A DNA stretch of 64,000 nt from an uncultured Ruminococcus sp. (GCA_900315975.1 ONBA01000019.1:34090-98089); one strand, 5' to 3'; positions 28,901-37,656 are shown, counted from the first letter of the stretch. The notes: generated by a model from the sequence alone, not told the origin. A program made the numbers and translations.

Positions 28901-31900
28901 GCAAAAAGAACGTTTCCGGGAGTTACAGCAGAAAGGTTGAAGCGCATATGGAGGTTTGATGCACCGGCACCGCGCTCCATATAGTAGACCTTCATTGTGT
29001 GGGTGGTATAGTCCTTGAAAACATAGCCCTGGTTATCTGCTTTAGGCTCATCGTTATATTCAAATATTTCTTTTGCATAAGCTTCTGCCTCTGCTTCAGT
29101 GTGTCCCTTAGCTTTATAGTGATCCTTGAAGATCTGACGCAGAGTAGTTTTGTTACCGTTGACATCAACTTTGCCTGTACGAAAATTAACCTTGCCGTAC
29201 TCAGCGGAATGGATACCGCCGAGGTCGAGCACAAGCTCGTTGTCAACATAGAGCCAGAAGTCATCGTCACCGGTAAACTCGAAGATAACATCGTTTCCCC
29301 ATGCGTCAAGACCGCTTGGCGTCTGAACGAATGTTGCCTCCATTTCCATACCGAGGTAATAGTCGGCCTCCTTCTTTTCTGTTCCGTTTTCATTACGGTA
29401 AACGGTGTAAAGCTTCTCATATTTACGGGGATTCTTATCATCAAGGATTCCTATATTCCAGTTATTATGAACAGACAATACGTCATAAAGGTTCTGAGGG
29501 TTTTCTTTAGAAAATGAATTCGGCTTGATATAATTATAGGGTAAAAACTGTCCGTGCTTACGCGTAGGCAGATTTGATTCCATAGTACCAAGTTCTCTGT
29601 ATACCGTGAAATCATATATCGGCTCATTATATTTAACGACTGTTTCACCGCCCTCCTCAACTTCATATGACGAAACGGTTGTGAGCTTTCCGTCCTTGTC
29701 AACATAGAGCGGGTTATGGTTTTTATCCGTCTGCTGTACGAGTCCACTTCCGTCTGGAACTAATGTTGCAAAGTTCTGACAGCTGTCATACTCAAAGTAA
29801 CCGGTAGACTTGTGAATACTCTCAACAAAGATGTGGTTTGTCAGATCTGCATCGTTAAAAGCGTTTCCGAAATCCGTGCCTACCATAGAAACCAGCTCTG
29901 CATCTTCCGGGAAAGAAACTTCCTTATCATTGGAGTCATAATACTTGCCGTTTCTTTTTACATAGTATGCTCCGTCATAATAATACACAGTACTCTTTTT
30001 TACATCGGGGTGACCGTTTGCGTTCAGGCTGTCCGAGAGCAGGCCTTTTTGATTATCACTATAGCCAAAATAAGTCTTTGTTATACTGCTTCCGGCAGCA
30101 TTTTTATCGCCGTCATTAGGGGTAAAATCGATCATACGCATTGTTATGCCGTATTCCGTATTATCGACTGTCTCGACCTCATGGAGCCTGGCAATATCAG
30201 AACCGCTTGTGCTCGTATCATCAAAGGTAGCAAAATAGAAAGTATCAGCCTTTGCAAATGACACGGTCTTAACAGTACCGTTTTCCTTATCGGCGGCAAG
30301 CGCGACATACTGCTTTATACCGTTATCCCATGCGATAATATTTGAATAATACTCGCCATAAGTGACCTTGTTAGTTTGAGGATCAACTTTATACTCACGT
30401 CCCTGCATGAGTATACCTATCTTATCATCGGACAACGTCTGATTGCCGGTACGCTGCGGAGCTATATACTTATCGGAGAACGTGTTTCTCAGATCATAGT
30501 AGCCGTTCTCGTTGCCGTCGTCGTCGTAATACACAGAGAACTCCCACAGGAGGGTGTTCATGGTATCATCGAGCCACATTATCTTGTCGCCGTAGGCGTA
30601 GACCTGACACAGCGTGCCGTTATGGTCAACAGCATAGTAGATGTACTTTTTGTTCACATCGTCCCAAACACGGGTGTAGACGATGACCTGTGCTCCGTCT
30701 TTAGCTATTTCGCCGTCCGAAACGCTTATCATTTTCGCGGTGCAGGTCAGTTTGTCAGAACCCGGAACGGTAGATTCCAGAACAAAATAGAGGTTCGTCG
30801 CTTCTGTGGAGGCTTCAAAGGAATAGGAAGTGCTGTCAAAATGGATATAATAGTCTCCGGCTTTCAGTCTGACAGACTTATCGGTATTCGGCAGCACCTT
30901 AAAGGCTGTCGCCTGTTCAGAGTCACTGGTCATGGACAATGTGCCCGCATCGTCGCATTTCAGATATGTGCCTTCATCAGACCTGAGGTAATAATTATCC
31001 TCGCTTTTGTTCACGAAGGTCCACTTGGTGATATCACTGCTTTCGGTAACATAGAGAACGCGCTCGTTGTGAGCTTCGTCGAGGACGGGCAGCTGATAAA
31101 GCTTTGTGCCGGGAGCGGAATCGCCTGCTGCGAGCCCGTATCCGTAAGAGCTGCCGCTGGTGTGCTCCATTAAGCCGTAGGATTTGCCGTCGAGATTACA
31201 GTAATCATTCGGTAAACCGAAAGACGAAGCATAATAGAATACGAGTCGGTAATTCATCAGGAGTTCATTTGGATTCGGTATGGTATCAAAAAAACGAACG
31301 CCGGAGCCGCTGTTAGACCATTGTAGATAATATTTTGTGTTTCCGTCTTTTAAATGAAATGCATCAGCAGGAGCGACGTCAATTGTGGTTCCGCTGTTTG
31401 TGTCTGTATAGGAATCCGCATCGTTGTCTATCGTAAACTTCGTTGCACTTGCTTTGTCTACAAGTTCTACTCCTTTTTTATCGTTTTTTTCGTTTTTTCG
31501 TTTGACATACTTTCTTCCACCTGTTGTGTCCGTGGAAAGGTAATAGTTATTTCCCTCTTTCTCAAGATACCACTTTAATTTGCTGCTGTTTGCTGCAACG
31601 TCGGAAAAAGAATTATACGTCGCAACTTTAAAGGAATTACGGCTATTGGTAGTATCAATCTCGTTAGTTACATATATTCTTTTTAATGTGTCAGTTTTTT
31701 TGGTTTTATATTCCACATAGATATAAAAGCCATCCTCCGCATCATCACTCTCCAAATCGGCCATTTTCTTTGCCATTACAGGGGTGATAGTCGAATCCTT
31801 GTGTGCAGGTGCATCCACTATCTCATAAACAGAAAAACCAGTAGCATAGAAGACGACCTTGCCGTCCTCAGCGGTAAAATCGAAGATCTGCTCTCTTGTA

Positions 31901-32277
31901 CCGTCGTCATGGATATGCCATAGAGCAATGCTCTCGGTTATCACAGGGTCAACGATCTCGACCTTTATCGGGTTATCCTCTCCCGGCTGGTATTCTTTCC
32001 AGCCGTCAGTGATAGTGATATCATAAGCCGCGATACCTTCGTGCTCATCGGAAACGTCAACAGCAGTAGCCTCAGCGTCCTCGGGCATAAGGCCCTCAAG
32101 CGTGACCGTTTTCTCATCGCTTTCCTCATCGGGATAGAGCTCTATCGTCTGATGCGTCAGATCAGAGTCCTCCTGTTCAGGGACCGAGTCCACCGCATAA
32201 ACTGACGTTATATTTGACATTGTCAATACTGCCGCAGCAAAGATACTGACAATTCTTTTGGTTATCCTATCAAACAC
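25936..32277 (-). CDS. Giant surface protein with fibro-slime and Cna-B/SpaA-like domains
   Basis: A 2113-residue secreted protein. The signal peptide spans about 1-29. Recognisable parts: an N-terminal ZU5-like acidic region (about 40-155), RICIN/lectin-like repeats of the LKWYLEKEGNNYYLS and YYIHFDS type (about 190-500), a fibro-slime (PA14-related) domain about 980-1045 (FTGDDDFWLYVDNELVLDLGG), then Cna-B/SpaA-like modules (about 1480-1560, 1645-1725 opening GGLEINLYQW, 1785-1870 opening FNVKKIDGSTRAPLEGVEF, and a C-terminal one). Such modules often form isopeptide bonds. No C-terminal sorting motif or membrane helix is seen. The start is GTG at 32277 after AAAGGAAG. Confidence 0.85.
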   Translation of the reverse strand: MFDRITKRIVSIFAAAVLTMSNITSVYAVDSVPEQEDSDLTHQTIELYPDEESDEKTVTLEGLMPEDAEATAVDVSDEHEGIAAYDITITDGWKEYQPGEDNPIKVEIVDPVITESIALWHIHDDGTREQIFDFTAEDGKVVFYATGFSVYEIVDAPAHKDSTITPVMAKKMADLESDDAEDGFYIYVEYKTKKTDTLKRIYVTNEIDTTNSRNSFKVATYNSFSDVAANSSKLKWYLEKEGNNYYLSTDTTGGRKYVKRKNEKNDKKGVELVDKASATKFTIDNDADSYTDTNSGTTIDVAPADAFHLKDGNTKYYLQWSNSGSGVRFFDTIPNPNELLMNYRLVFYYASSFGLPNDYCNLDGKSYGLMEHTSGSSYGYGLAAGDSAPGTKLYQLPVLDEAHNERVLYVTESSDITKWTFVNKSEDNYYLRSDEGTYLKCDDAGTLSMTSDSEQATAFKVLPNTDKSVRLKAGDYYIHFDSTSYSFEASTEATNLYFVLESTVPGSDKLTCTAKMISVSDGEIAKDGAQVIVYTRVWDDVNKKYIYYAVDHNGTLCQVYAYGDKIMWLDDTMNTLLWEFSVYYDDDGNENGYYDLRNTFSDKYIAPQRTGNQTLSDDKIGILMQGREYKVDPQTNKVTYGEYYSNIIAWDNGIKQYVALAADKENGTVKTVSFAKADTFYFATFDDTSTSGSDIARLHEVETVDNTEYGITMRMIDFTPNDGDKNAAGSSITKTYFGYSDNQKGLLSDSLNANGHPDVKKSTVYYYDGAYYVKRNGKYYDSNDKEVSFPEDAELVSMVGTDFGNAFNDADLTNHIFVESIHKSTGYFEYDSCQNFATLVPDGSGLVQQTDKNHNPLYVDKDGKLTTVSSYEVEEGGETVVKYNEPIYDFTVYRELGTMESNLPTRKHGQFLPYNYIKPNSFSKENPQNLYDVLSVHNNWNIGILDDKNPRKYEKLYTVYRNENGTEKKEADYYLGMEMEATFVQTPSGLDAWGNDVIFEFTGDDDFWLYVDNELVLDLGGIHSAEYGKVNFRTGKVDVNGNKTTLRQIFKDHYKAKGHTEAEAEAYAKEIFEYNDEPKADNQGYVFKDYTTHTMKVYYMERGAGASNLHMRFNLSAVTPGNVLFAKTLSGVGDGDDMDLSLVEYPFQIFYKVQESDERWIPLSDKDESGKISVKYQNSTQTVRYASTYVPPSGGKPYDNVFFLVPGRNIEINFPDNAMYYYVVECAVNSDIYDLNNPTANNGTVHLQTIEVFGNIKDLKTAAAQVSMQPTIAFDNKLQTGMVRTLNIKKNLYNENYDDSKTDAQNEGNLLRYDPKATTGLSTVDNTRFKYRLSFYDEASKKWEPADLHRYYLTDPEGYFVVWEPDTSNPGEGWYERYNIGTDETPVYVTDASTLSQEQKQNITIYTSRFGAIDDVPAGYTVKVPGLIVGTKFLVEERDYEIPVGYDLIKYKCRSALVNGSEEQNSYQTLSADESAGMIVGGSDAFMDVSNRRGIGLEADKVWSDADFTSSHDKIYVAVFLGDSTVPLPGTVIELESPETRAKYFFESLQPGYSLSDYHIYEVKLEGAVVQKANADDKIGKVTSYTSLTKLGNGEMLSGFSVTDNDGDTVTDDFTVGYAVGDEVATGETGNANVRIDTIHNKRKGGLEINLYQWNTSADPDSAEIPLSGGKFEITVNSVTKTYESDGSGNVTVLYGLQSGDEITVREIVSPRGFVGMKEPVSFTITGYDGNYSIDSWNNVNDTVDAPDDVDVNNKADGRNWAEYSTTESVMIAKIDIYNKPFTFNVKKIDGSTRAPLEGVEFRLFKDASILGVMQKAFDPMAGYESLMTDNAGIIPKIDNTLPPLKDNKRYYLTESRPKDGYAVLEEDVIFTVSQLGIIDCENSELLTISEEQIGNTLHVTYTISVPNTTSSCEYYFSIEKLSLLDSYIHSTDDEQKFIFRVDYFVETDTHNPASTFYVTLNANGDYTLAGDLPSTDKYSYNRSANTVTASYTPYEGAEAESYTFVPAVRRGSRTVKVLQKGLYKVTEITSWSKTDYDFWSGSNVYKGTDSSKAEAQGTAAMDGNDPYVLFRITDTDTDKANAAAVSFTNTETEYAYLSSQAYAENKISRSTT

Positions 32278-32313
32278 TACGCCGTCTTCCTTTCATTTGT
32301 ATCAGGCAGTCCG

Positions 32314-33144
32314 CTATCCGTTGAACGGACTGTCGCTGTCCATTGCATCCGCAGCCGTAAAGCCGTCGGGACAGCTTGAAACAGGTACTCCCTCTGCTTC
32401 AAGGGTGATATTATATGGCTGATCGAACACACCGAGGTAGTCCTTTTTATAGATCGGAATATCTATATGGTCGAAAAGCTCATCTGTAGCCGTATCGGGG
32501 CTTACAGCAGCCATTGTGTCATTGGGACCGGTACCCTCGCTGTTTTCGCCGGTATAGTAGAAGTAAAACTCGAGCTTATCGTTATCAGCGGACTTATTTT
32601 CCTGCTCAAACTTAAAGCTCTTGCTGACGCAGGAGGCTATTTTCCATTCCGATACAGCTTGGTCTGTATCTTTTAAAGTCAAAAGCTGCTCATCATTTTC
32701 AAGCCGGATATGCTCTGCGATTGACTGCAAACGTCTTATCCTATTATCATCAGTCAGGTATTTTTCCCTGTAAGCCGTTGTTTTGTCAGCCTTTTCGGCA
32801 TCGCTGAGCTCTGAGAGCTCTATCGTCATTTTAAGTCTTATATACAGATCGACCTGACCGTTATTATAGCCGGAAGGATCCTTATCAATCTTCATTCCAG
32901 GCTCAGAAGCCTTAGCCATGAACTGTCCCGAGCTGTCCCATGAAGGCTCCCGGATAGTTACAGAGCCGCTTTTTGCATTCAGACGGTTCGTAACGGAATC
33001 CTTGCTGTGAAAATATGAGAATATCCCGGAAACAAGCAGGACATACACGATGAAAAACGCAGCCAGAGCCGTGATAAGCTGACGTTTTCTGCCGTTCAGT
33101 ATCTTATTCGCAAAGGTGTGCATTTTTTTGCGGATAGCCTCCAA
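32314..33144 (-). CDS. SipW-dependent-type secreted protein (TasA/camelysin-like), second copy
   Basis: A 276-residue protein with a basic leader, a hydrophobic segment at about 26-44, and the characteristic post-helix signature FSYFHSKDSVTNRLNAKSGSVTI. The mature part holds VDLYIRLKMTIELSEL and FEFYFYY-like strands of the TasA/camelysin fold. The start is taken as TTG at 33144 because AAAGGAGG lies six bases upstream; an ATG at 33123 is possible. It follows the SipW-type peptidase by 27 bases, so the two are probably enzyme and substrate. Confidence 0.78.
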   Translation of the reverse strand: MEAIRKKMHTFANKILNGRKRQLITALAAFFIVYVLLVSGIFSYFHSKDSVTNRLNAKSGSVTIREPSWDSSGQFMAKASEPGMKIDKDPSGYNNGQVDLYIRLKMTIELSELSDAEKADKTTAYREKYLTDDNRIRRLQSIAEHIRLENDEQLLTLKDTDQAVSEWKIASCVSKSFKFEQENKSADNDKLEFYFYYTGENSEGTGPNDTMAAVSPDTATDELFDHIDIPIYKKDYLGVFDQPYNITLEAEGVPVSSCPDGFTAADAMDSDSPFNG

Positions 33145-33171
33145 AGGGCTCCCTCCTTTCACCGGGAATAG

Positions 33172-33747
33172 TCAAGCGCTGTCAGTTCCGGCGTTTTCCT
33201 TGTCCCTGCCTCTGTAGAGCCTGCCGAGAATGAGCAGGAACGCGATTGAAGCGGCAAGAGTTATCCTGCCTGACAGAGCATGGAAAAAGCCGAGCAGCCT
33301 TCCGATATAAGGCAAAGCGAAAACCGTTTTGCCGATGTAGTTATCTTTTGTAACAGCATCGGGATCCTCCGTATTATTCTCATCACCCTTTGTGGTGATG
33401 CCCTCCGGCGTGATCCGCACCGCTCTGTGTGTGACAAACATATCATCGTCCGCCTTGAACGATATCACATCTCCGACCTCAACGCTGTCATATTTGCTGT
33501 ATGTGCTGACAAAGCACACGCAGCCAACAGGCAGGAGTTCCCCCATTGAGCCGGATCTCACATGATAAAGCCTTATACCGCAAAGGTAGATGATGACCAG
33601 TATCACACCGATCGTTATTACTGCTGTTGAAAGAATTTCATATGTAATATCAAGAATTTTCCTTAATCTTGCCATGATACCGTAAACAACAAAAACGCAC
33701 CCAATTCCCCCATAAGAATCAAGTGCGGCTGCCGGACAGAACTGCAT
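33172..33747 (-). CDS. SipW-type signal peptidase I, second copy
   Basis: A 191-residue membrane serine protease of the Ser-His (ER/archaeal-like) signal peptidase class. An N-terminal helix (about 36-58) is followed by the catalytic serine in RSGSMGELLPVG (Ser67), the histidine in THRAV (His107) and the conserved KGDENNTEDP (Asp122), then a C-terminal helix (about 150-178). Such enzymes process TasA-type precursors. The ATG at 33747 has AAGGA eight bases upstream; an internal ATG at 33675 lacks one. A gap of 92 bases after the sortase gene could hold a weak internal promoter. Confidence 0.85.
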   Translation of the reverse strand: MQFCPAAALDSYGGIGCVFVVYGIMARLRKILDITYEILSTAVITIGVILVIIYLCGIRLYHVRSGSMGELLPVGCVCFVSTYSKYDSVEVGDVISFKADDDMFVTHRAVRITPEGITTKGDENNTEDPDAVTKDNYIGKTVFALPYIGRLLGFFHALSGRITLAASIAFLLILGRLYRGRDKENAGTDSA

Positions 33748-33839
33748 TGTCTCTGTCCTTATATTATCTCTGTTATATATTTATGCCGGTAAAATCTGTC
33801 ATAATCTGAAATACAGAGTATCATGGGGGACAAACTCTG

Positions 33840-34583
33840 TTATTCTATTACTCCGATAAGAATGCCTCTTGCATCGGTAAATTCATAAGTGCAGGTCGAA
33901 AGCAGAAGGAGATGAAGGTCATCTTTTTCCTTTAATCCATCGGCTGTCTGACCTGATGTATGCACTGCCTCCGAAAAGATATAGTCAATGTAATCTTCTC
34001 TCTCGGCAGTGCTGACAAATACCGCATGATAAGCAGGTGCGGTATCCGGAACATTCATGTAGGCAAAAAAACGGACAGTATGCTCTCCGTCCTTCAGTGT
34101 GAGGACACCCTCTGAATGGAGCTGCAAATACTGCTGATCCTTGAAAAGCGCAATATCAGCAAACATTCGCTGTCCTTTCATGTTGTGTCCGTAAACAATG
34201 GAATTGAAGCCGCTGAAATCGCCTTCACAGCGATAATCAAGAAACGGACAGCCTAACTCGTTATTGTACCTTCCGTCAAAGCCGTTGTGCAGGTAGAAAT
34301 CATTGTCCTCCGCCTGACAGACCGGGAAATCAATATGGGTGCCGTCAATTGTGATCCAGCCGACCACAGCATCATTGACCTCTTCGGCAGGCTCCAGCGG
34401 ATCGGATACAGTAACGGTACCGTTTTTTTCGGGCTTCACGCTCTCAAAAAGTGCAAGCTGCTCATCGTGAGCTTCGTCAACAGCCTTCTCCGGAAGGACT
34501 GAGTCGTGGTAATACCTGTAGCCGCAGTAGGCTCCCGCACAGATAATAAGCAGCAGAAAAGCAAATGCAGCCTTACGCTTCAT
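33840..34583 (-). CDS. srtB: Class B sortase
   Basis: A 247-residue membrane transpeptidase that joins sorting-signal proteins to the wall or to each other. An N-terminal anchor helix (about 5-22) is followed by the sortase barrel with VVGWITIDGTHIDFPV, the catalytic His133 in YGHNM, Cys231 in LSTCTYEF and Arg239 in ARGILIG. The long helical insert before the cysteine (ADGLKEKDD region) is typical of class B. ATG at 34583 follows GAAGGAAG and overlaps the upstream PPKTG-protein gene by 11 bases, marking that protein as the likely substrate. Confidence 0.92.
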   Translation of the reverse strand: MKRKAAFAFLLLIICAGAYCGYRYYHDSVLPEKAVDEAHDEQLALFESVKPEKNGTVTVSDPLEPAEEVNDAVVGWITIDGTHIDFPVCQAEDNDFYLHNGFDGRYNNELGCPFLDYRCEGDFSGFNSIVYGHNMKGQRMFADIALFKDQQYLQLHSEGVLTLKDGEHTVRFFAYMNVPDTAPAYHAVFVSTAEREDYIDYIFSEAVHTSGQTADGLKEKDDLHLLLLSTCTYEFTDARGILIGVIE

Positions 34584-35340
34584 TTGTATCTTCCTTCTTT
34601 TCCTCACGCTTTTTGAAGAATATGAGAAGCAGCATACCGCCAGCCAACGCCGCAAAAACTGCTACCGCATATATCCAGAATGTATCGCCTGCTGCGAACA
34701 GACCGGTTTTCGGCGGATCATAATCCTCATCGACAGCGGCACAGAAGATCCACTTGAACTCGATCTCGCCCTTAACATAGCCGGAATCATTCGGTCCGAC
34801 CAGAACGTGCTCACCATCACGGTCAATAAGCCTGTGGCCGTTATCCACATTGGTAAGTACATCGAGATCGTTCCATATGACCGAGCATTTCAGAGTATGG
34901 CTGTCTCCCGGCTCATAGAGCCCGCAGTCGTAGACCTCTTTCGTAAGGTCGAAATTGCCGTTGCCCGTGACCGTTCCCTTGTAAAACTCCTGACCGTCGA
35001 GCCAGAAGGTACATTCACAGCCCTTTTCGAGGTCGATATCGCCGTTCTTGAAAAGCGGCTCAACGTAAAAATAGATGTGATATGCCTTGTCGTCACGGAG
35101 ATTCATGAGCTGTACGTCTTTGGTATAAGCTACGCCGTGCTGCATATCCTCTACACGGAAAAAGTATTCGCCTGTATCGGAGCTCACGGCGTTACCATCG
35201 GAGTCCATGGCGGTCAGCTTCTCCGGAAGTCCCTTTACCGCACCGTCGGGCAAAGCGACCTCCGCAAAAGCCGTGAGGCAGTTGCTTGAAAGGAGCAGGA
35301 GACAGCTCGATAACGTGGCCAGTATTCTTTTCACGCGCAT
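34573..35340 (-). CDS. Cell-wall-anchored protein with PPKTG sorting signal
   Basis: A 255-residue surface protein with a signal peptide (1-26), a beta-rich body containing two cysteine pairs, and a C-terminal sorting signal: PPKTG at 209-213, a hydrophobic span (about 217-241) and the basic tail KKREEKK. The motif is an LPxTG variant suitable for the sortase encoded directly downstream. It is the only protein in this operon with a recognisable sorting signal, so it may be the wall anchor of the fibre. The ATG at 35340 is in a weak ribosome-site context (GGGAG). Confidence 0.82.
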   Translation of the reverse strand: MRVKRILATLSSCLLLLSSNCLTAFAEVALPDGAVKGLPEKLTAMDSDGNAVSSDTGEYFFRVEDMQHGVAYTKDVQLMNLRDDKAYHIYFYVEPLFKNGDIDLEKGCECTFWLDGQEFYKGTVTGNGNFDLTKEVYDCGLYEPGDSHTLKCSVIWNDLDVLTNVDNGHRLIDRDGEHVLVGPNDSGYVKGEIEFKWIFCAAVDEDYDPPKTGLFAAGDTFWIYAVAVFAALAGGMLLLIFFKKREEKKEDTNEA

Positions 35341-35384
35341 CTCGCTGTCTCCCTTCCTATAGATTCAAGGTGTTATGTCAGTGC

Positions 35385-36713
35385 TTATGTCCAGCTTACA
35401 ACAGTGCCGTTATAAGCAGCTGCTGCGCCCCAGCCAGCACCATTTACAGCTGTTACGTAGCTTGCGGCCGTCTTAGCCTCATTAGGAGAAGCCTGAATGC
35501 TGTCGAGAACTACTGTCAGATCATAAACGAGATCCTTGTAAGCTTCCTGAGTTACATCGCTGTTCAGTGTTACGCTGTCAACGAGCTTTTCAGATGTTGC
35601 ACCGGGAGCAAGGAGCTTGTTATAGAAGAAGTATCCGACATCATTAATGCCGTTTACCTTATCGCTTGTAGCAGCCTTGTATGTCCAATTAGTGTTCCAG
35701 CCTGTGGCGAGCTTGATGTCGATAATAACATCGTCAAGCGCGTTAGCAGTATCATCACCTACATAAGTCAGACGAATAATAGCAGCATCGGAAGCACCGG
35801 CAGTTGTTGCAGTACCGTCAGACTTCACCCATGTAATATTGAATGCAGGTGTTGCACTATTGTTTGCAATTGTTATTTTCTTAGTTGCAGCAAGCTTGAC
35901 ATCGTCGAGCGCACCGTCAGCCAGCGTTACAACACCGGCATCGGTCTCTGTGATAGCGTCAGCAGCAAGATTAGCAATGTAAACAGTGCCGGGCTCCTGC
36001 TCAAGTTGATAGAACTTGTCGTTAGCTACATCATAGTAGTAGCCTGAATACTTTACGCCGTCAGAGGTGTTGCGCTTAAAGATGTACAGTCCGCTGCCAT
36101 ACTGCTGAGCATAGGTCTTAGTTGGGTCTGCAACAGTCTTTGTAACGGCAGGATCAAACTGACCTGCGCCGGAATAATCAGGATTTGTAGAATCGCCCGA
36201 GCGAACATTCCAGGCGTCAGAAGGCGAAACTGCCTGACCGCCTGCGACAACGAGCGTACCGCCAGCCTGAAGCAGTGTTACCTCGTTTGCGTTATTTGTC
36301 GCATTACCGCCGGCAGCTGATCCGGCTGTACTGCTTGCAGATGTTTTCAGCTCTACCCAGGTTGACTTATCTGCCGCTGCAAGAGCAGCATCATCGGCAG
36401 GAACAGTAACACCGTCACCCTTGACCGTCAGAGTTGCGTCGTGGAGAAGACCAACGCGTACAAATGCGTCTACATTGCCGGTATTGACGGCAGAAACGTC
36501 CTTGTTGATCTCCTGACCGGGAGTCCAGTCCTCAGGCGGTGTAAAATCTTCGGCGATAGAAACGCCGTAGCTTGCGCTTGCACTCAAGCGGTTGGTAACC
36601 TCGTCCTTGCTTGTGAACCATGCAAAGGTAGAGCCGGCAACCGTAACAGCAGCAACGCCTAATGCTGCGATAAGGACCTTATTTTCCTTTTTGCTTTTTT
36701 TCTCAGTTTTCAT
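35385..36713 (-). CDS. SipW-dependent-type secreted protein (TasA/camelysin-like), first and largest copy
   Basis: A 442-residue protein with a lysine-rich leader (MKTEKKSKKENK), hydrophobic segment about 13-31, then AWFTSKDEVTNRLSASASYG, the classic SipW-substrate signature, and DWTPGQEINKDVSAVNTGNVDAFVRV, as in TasA/camelysin. The mature domain is unusually rich in Ala, Thr, Asn and Gly and poor in Cys, in keeping with a secreted fibre subunit. ATG at 36713 follows CGGAGG and overlaps the SipW-type gene by 11 bases. It is the best candidate for the major subunit. Confidence 0.85.
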   Translation of the reverse strand: MKTEKKSKKENKVLIAALGVAAVTVAGSTFAWFTSKDEVTNRLSASASYGVSIAEDFTPPEDWTPGQEINKDVSAVNTGNVDAFVRVGLLHDATLTVKGDGVTVPADDAALAAADKSTWVELKTSASSTAGSAAGGNATNNANEVTLLQAGGTLVVAGGQAVSPSDAWNVRSGDSTNPDYSGAGQFDPAVTKTVADPTKTYAQQYGSGLYIFKRNTSDGVKYSGYYYDVANDKFYQLEQEPGTVYIANLAADAITETDAGVVTLADGALDDVKLAATKKITIANNSATPAFNITWVKSDGTATTAGASDAAIIRLTYVGDDTANALDDVIIDIKLATGWNTNWTYKAATSDKVNGINDVGYFFYNKLLAPGATSEKLVDSVTLNSDVTQEAYKDLVYDLTVVLDSIQASPNEAKTAASYVTAVNGAGWGAAAAYNGTVVSWT

Positions 36714-37470
36714 GATTATCCTCCGTTCTGTCATTTGACTCTTCAAGCCCGGAATCAGGTTCTTGCTGGCTGTCCTCTGTCTCTTCCTGAACGTCTTTCT
36801 GCAAGCCGGAATCCTTATCCGGTATCTCATTAACATTCTCCGAGCTTTCATGACCGTCATCATTTTTTTCCTGAACGGACTGATTTTCAGTTTTTTTATT
36901 TTCATCGCGCAGTGAAAAATAATAGATCATCAGCTTGAAAAATACTATGATAAGTATAATAAGCGGGAAGATGAAATACCATCTCAGCTGCACAAATCTT
37001 ACGATGAATCCGAGTTTAGGCACATGGAATTTGACCTTGCCTATGACACGCGATTCATCAATGAGGAAAGAATCCTCCGAATTGTTGGCATCGCCCTTTG
37101 TCCTGAAACAGGTAACGCCTGTTCCCTTATAGTTTTCTAATCTCTGTGTTACCCTATGGGTAAGATAAGCATCACTGTCACTTGAAACGTTGAAAGTGAT
37201 GATATCGCCTTCCTTGATAGAACCGGCACCTGAGACCTTGACGAAGACCATATCGCCGCTTGAAAACTCAGGCTCCATGGAATTTGTGAGCACGGTGTAA
37301 TGCCGGTAGCCGAACAGGGATTTATTCGGACTTTTATCTGCAGCAAAAAGAATTGCCGCTATGATAATAAAAATAGAAAGCAGGTAAATAAAGATCTTCC
37401 GCATTATTGAAAAAACGCGTAATCCAATACTGCTCTTTTCGCTGACAATCTCATTACTGCCATTCTTCAC
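36703..37470 (-). CDS. sipW: SipW-type signal peptidase I, first copy
   Basis: A 255-residue Ser-His signal peptidase. The N-terminal helix spans about 25-45; catalytic residues are Ser64 in LTNSMEP, His105 in LTHRVTQ and Asp127 in TKGDANNSED. A second helix (about 150-175) is followed by a long acidic Glu/Asp-rich cytosolic tail (about 185-255) not found in the shorter second copy. The GTG start at 37470 lies about 12 bases after AAAGGAG, a longer spacing than usual. It is the first gene of the operon and overlaps the first TasA-like gene, its likely substrate. Confidence 0.87.
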   Translation of the reverse strand: MKNGSNEIVSEKSSIGLRVFSIMRKIFIYLLSIFIIIAAILFAADKSPNKSLFGYRHYTVLTNSMEPEFSSGDMVFVKVSGAGSIKEGDIITFNVSSDSDAYLTHRVTQRLENYKGTGVTCFRTKGDANNSEDSFLIDESRVIGKVKFHVPKLGFIVRFVQLRWYFIFPLIILIIVFFKLMIYYFSLRDENKKTENQSVQEKNDDGHESSENVNEIPDKDSGLQKDVQEETEDSQQEPDSGLEESNDRTEDNHEN

Positions 37471-37627
37471 CTTCGGGCAACGCTCCTTTCGCAGACCGAA
37501 TTAACTGCAAATCTTGCAGCAAGTCACTGCAAACGGCATGAAGTAAAAACATATTACCGTTCAAGGTACATTAGTCAATTTTTACAAATTATGCCTATAT
37601 TAATAATAGATACCCCTATCTGGTTTT

Positions 37628-37656
37628 ATTATAACTCCGGTCATTTCTTTTGTCAA
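37628..37656 (-). promoter_or_regulatory. Promoter of the surface-fibre operon
   Basis: Perfect TTGACA (37651-37656) and TATAAT (37628-37633) with 17 bp spacing, leaving a leader of about 150 bases with a TTGCAG...CTGCAA hairpin. No known riboswitch was recognised in the leader. Confidence 0.88.

Noticed and set aside
37471..37627. Possible c-di-GMP riboswitch in the leader of the fibre operon
   Set aside because: Considered because c-di-GMP enzymes are nearby, but the conserved core and tetraloop features of class I or II were not found.
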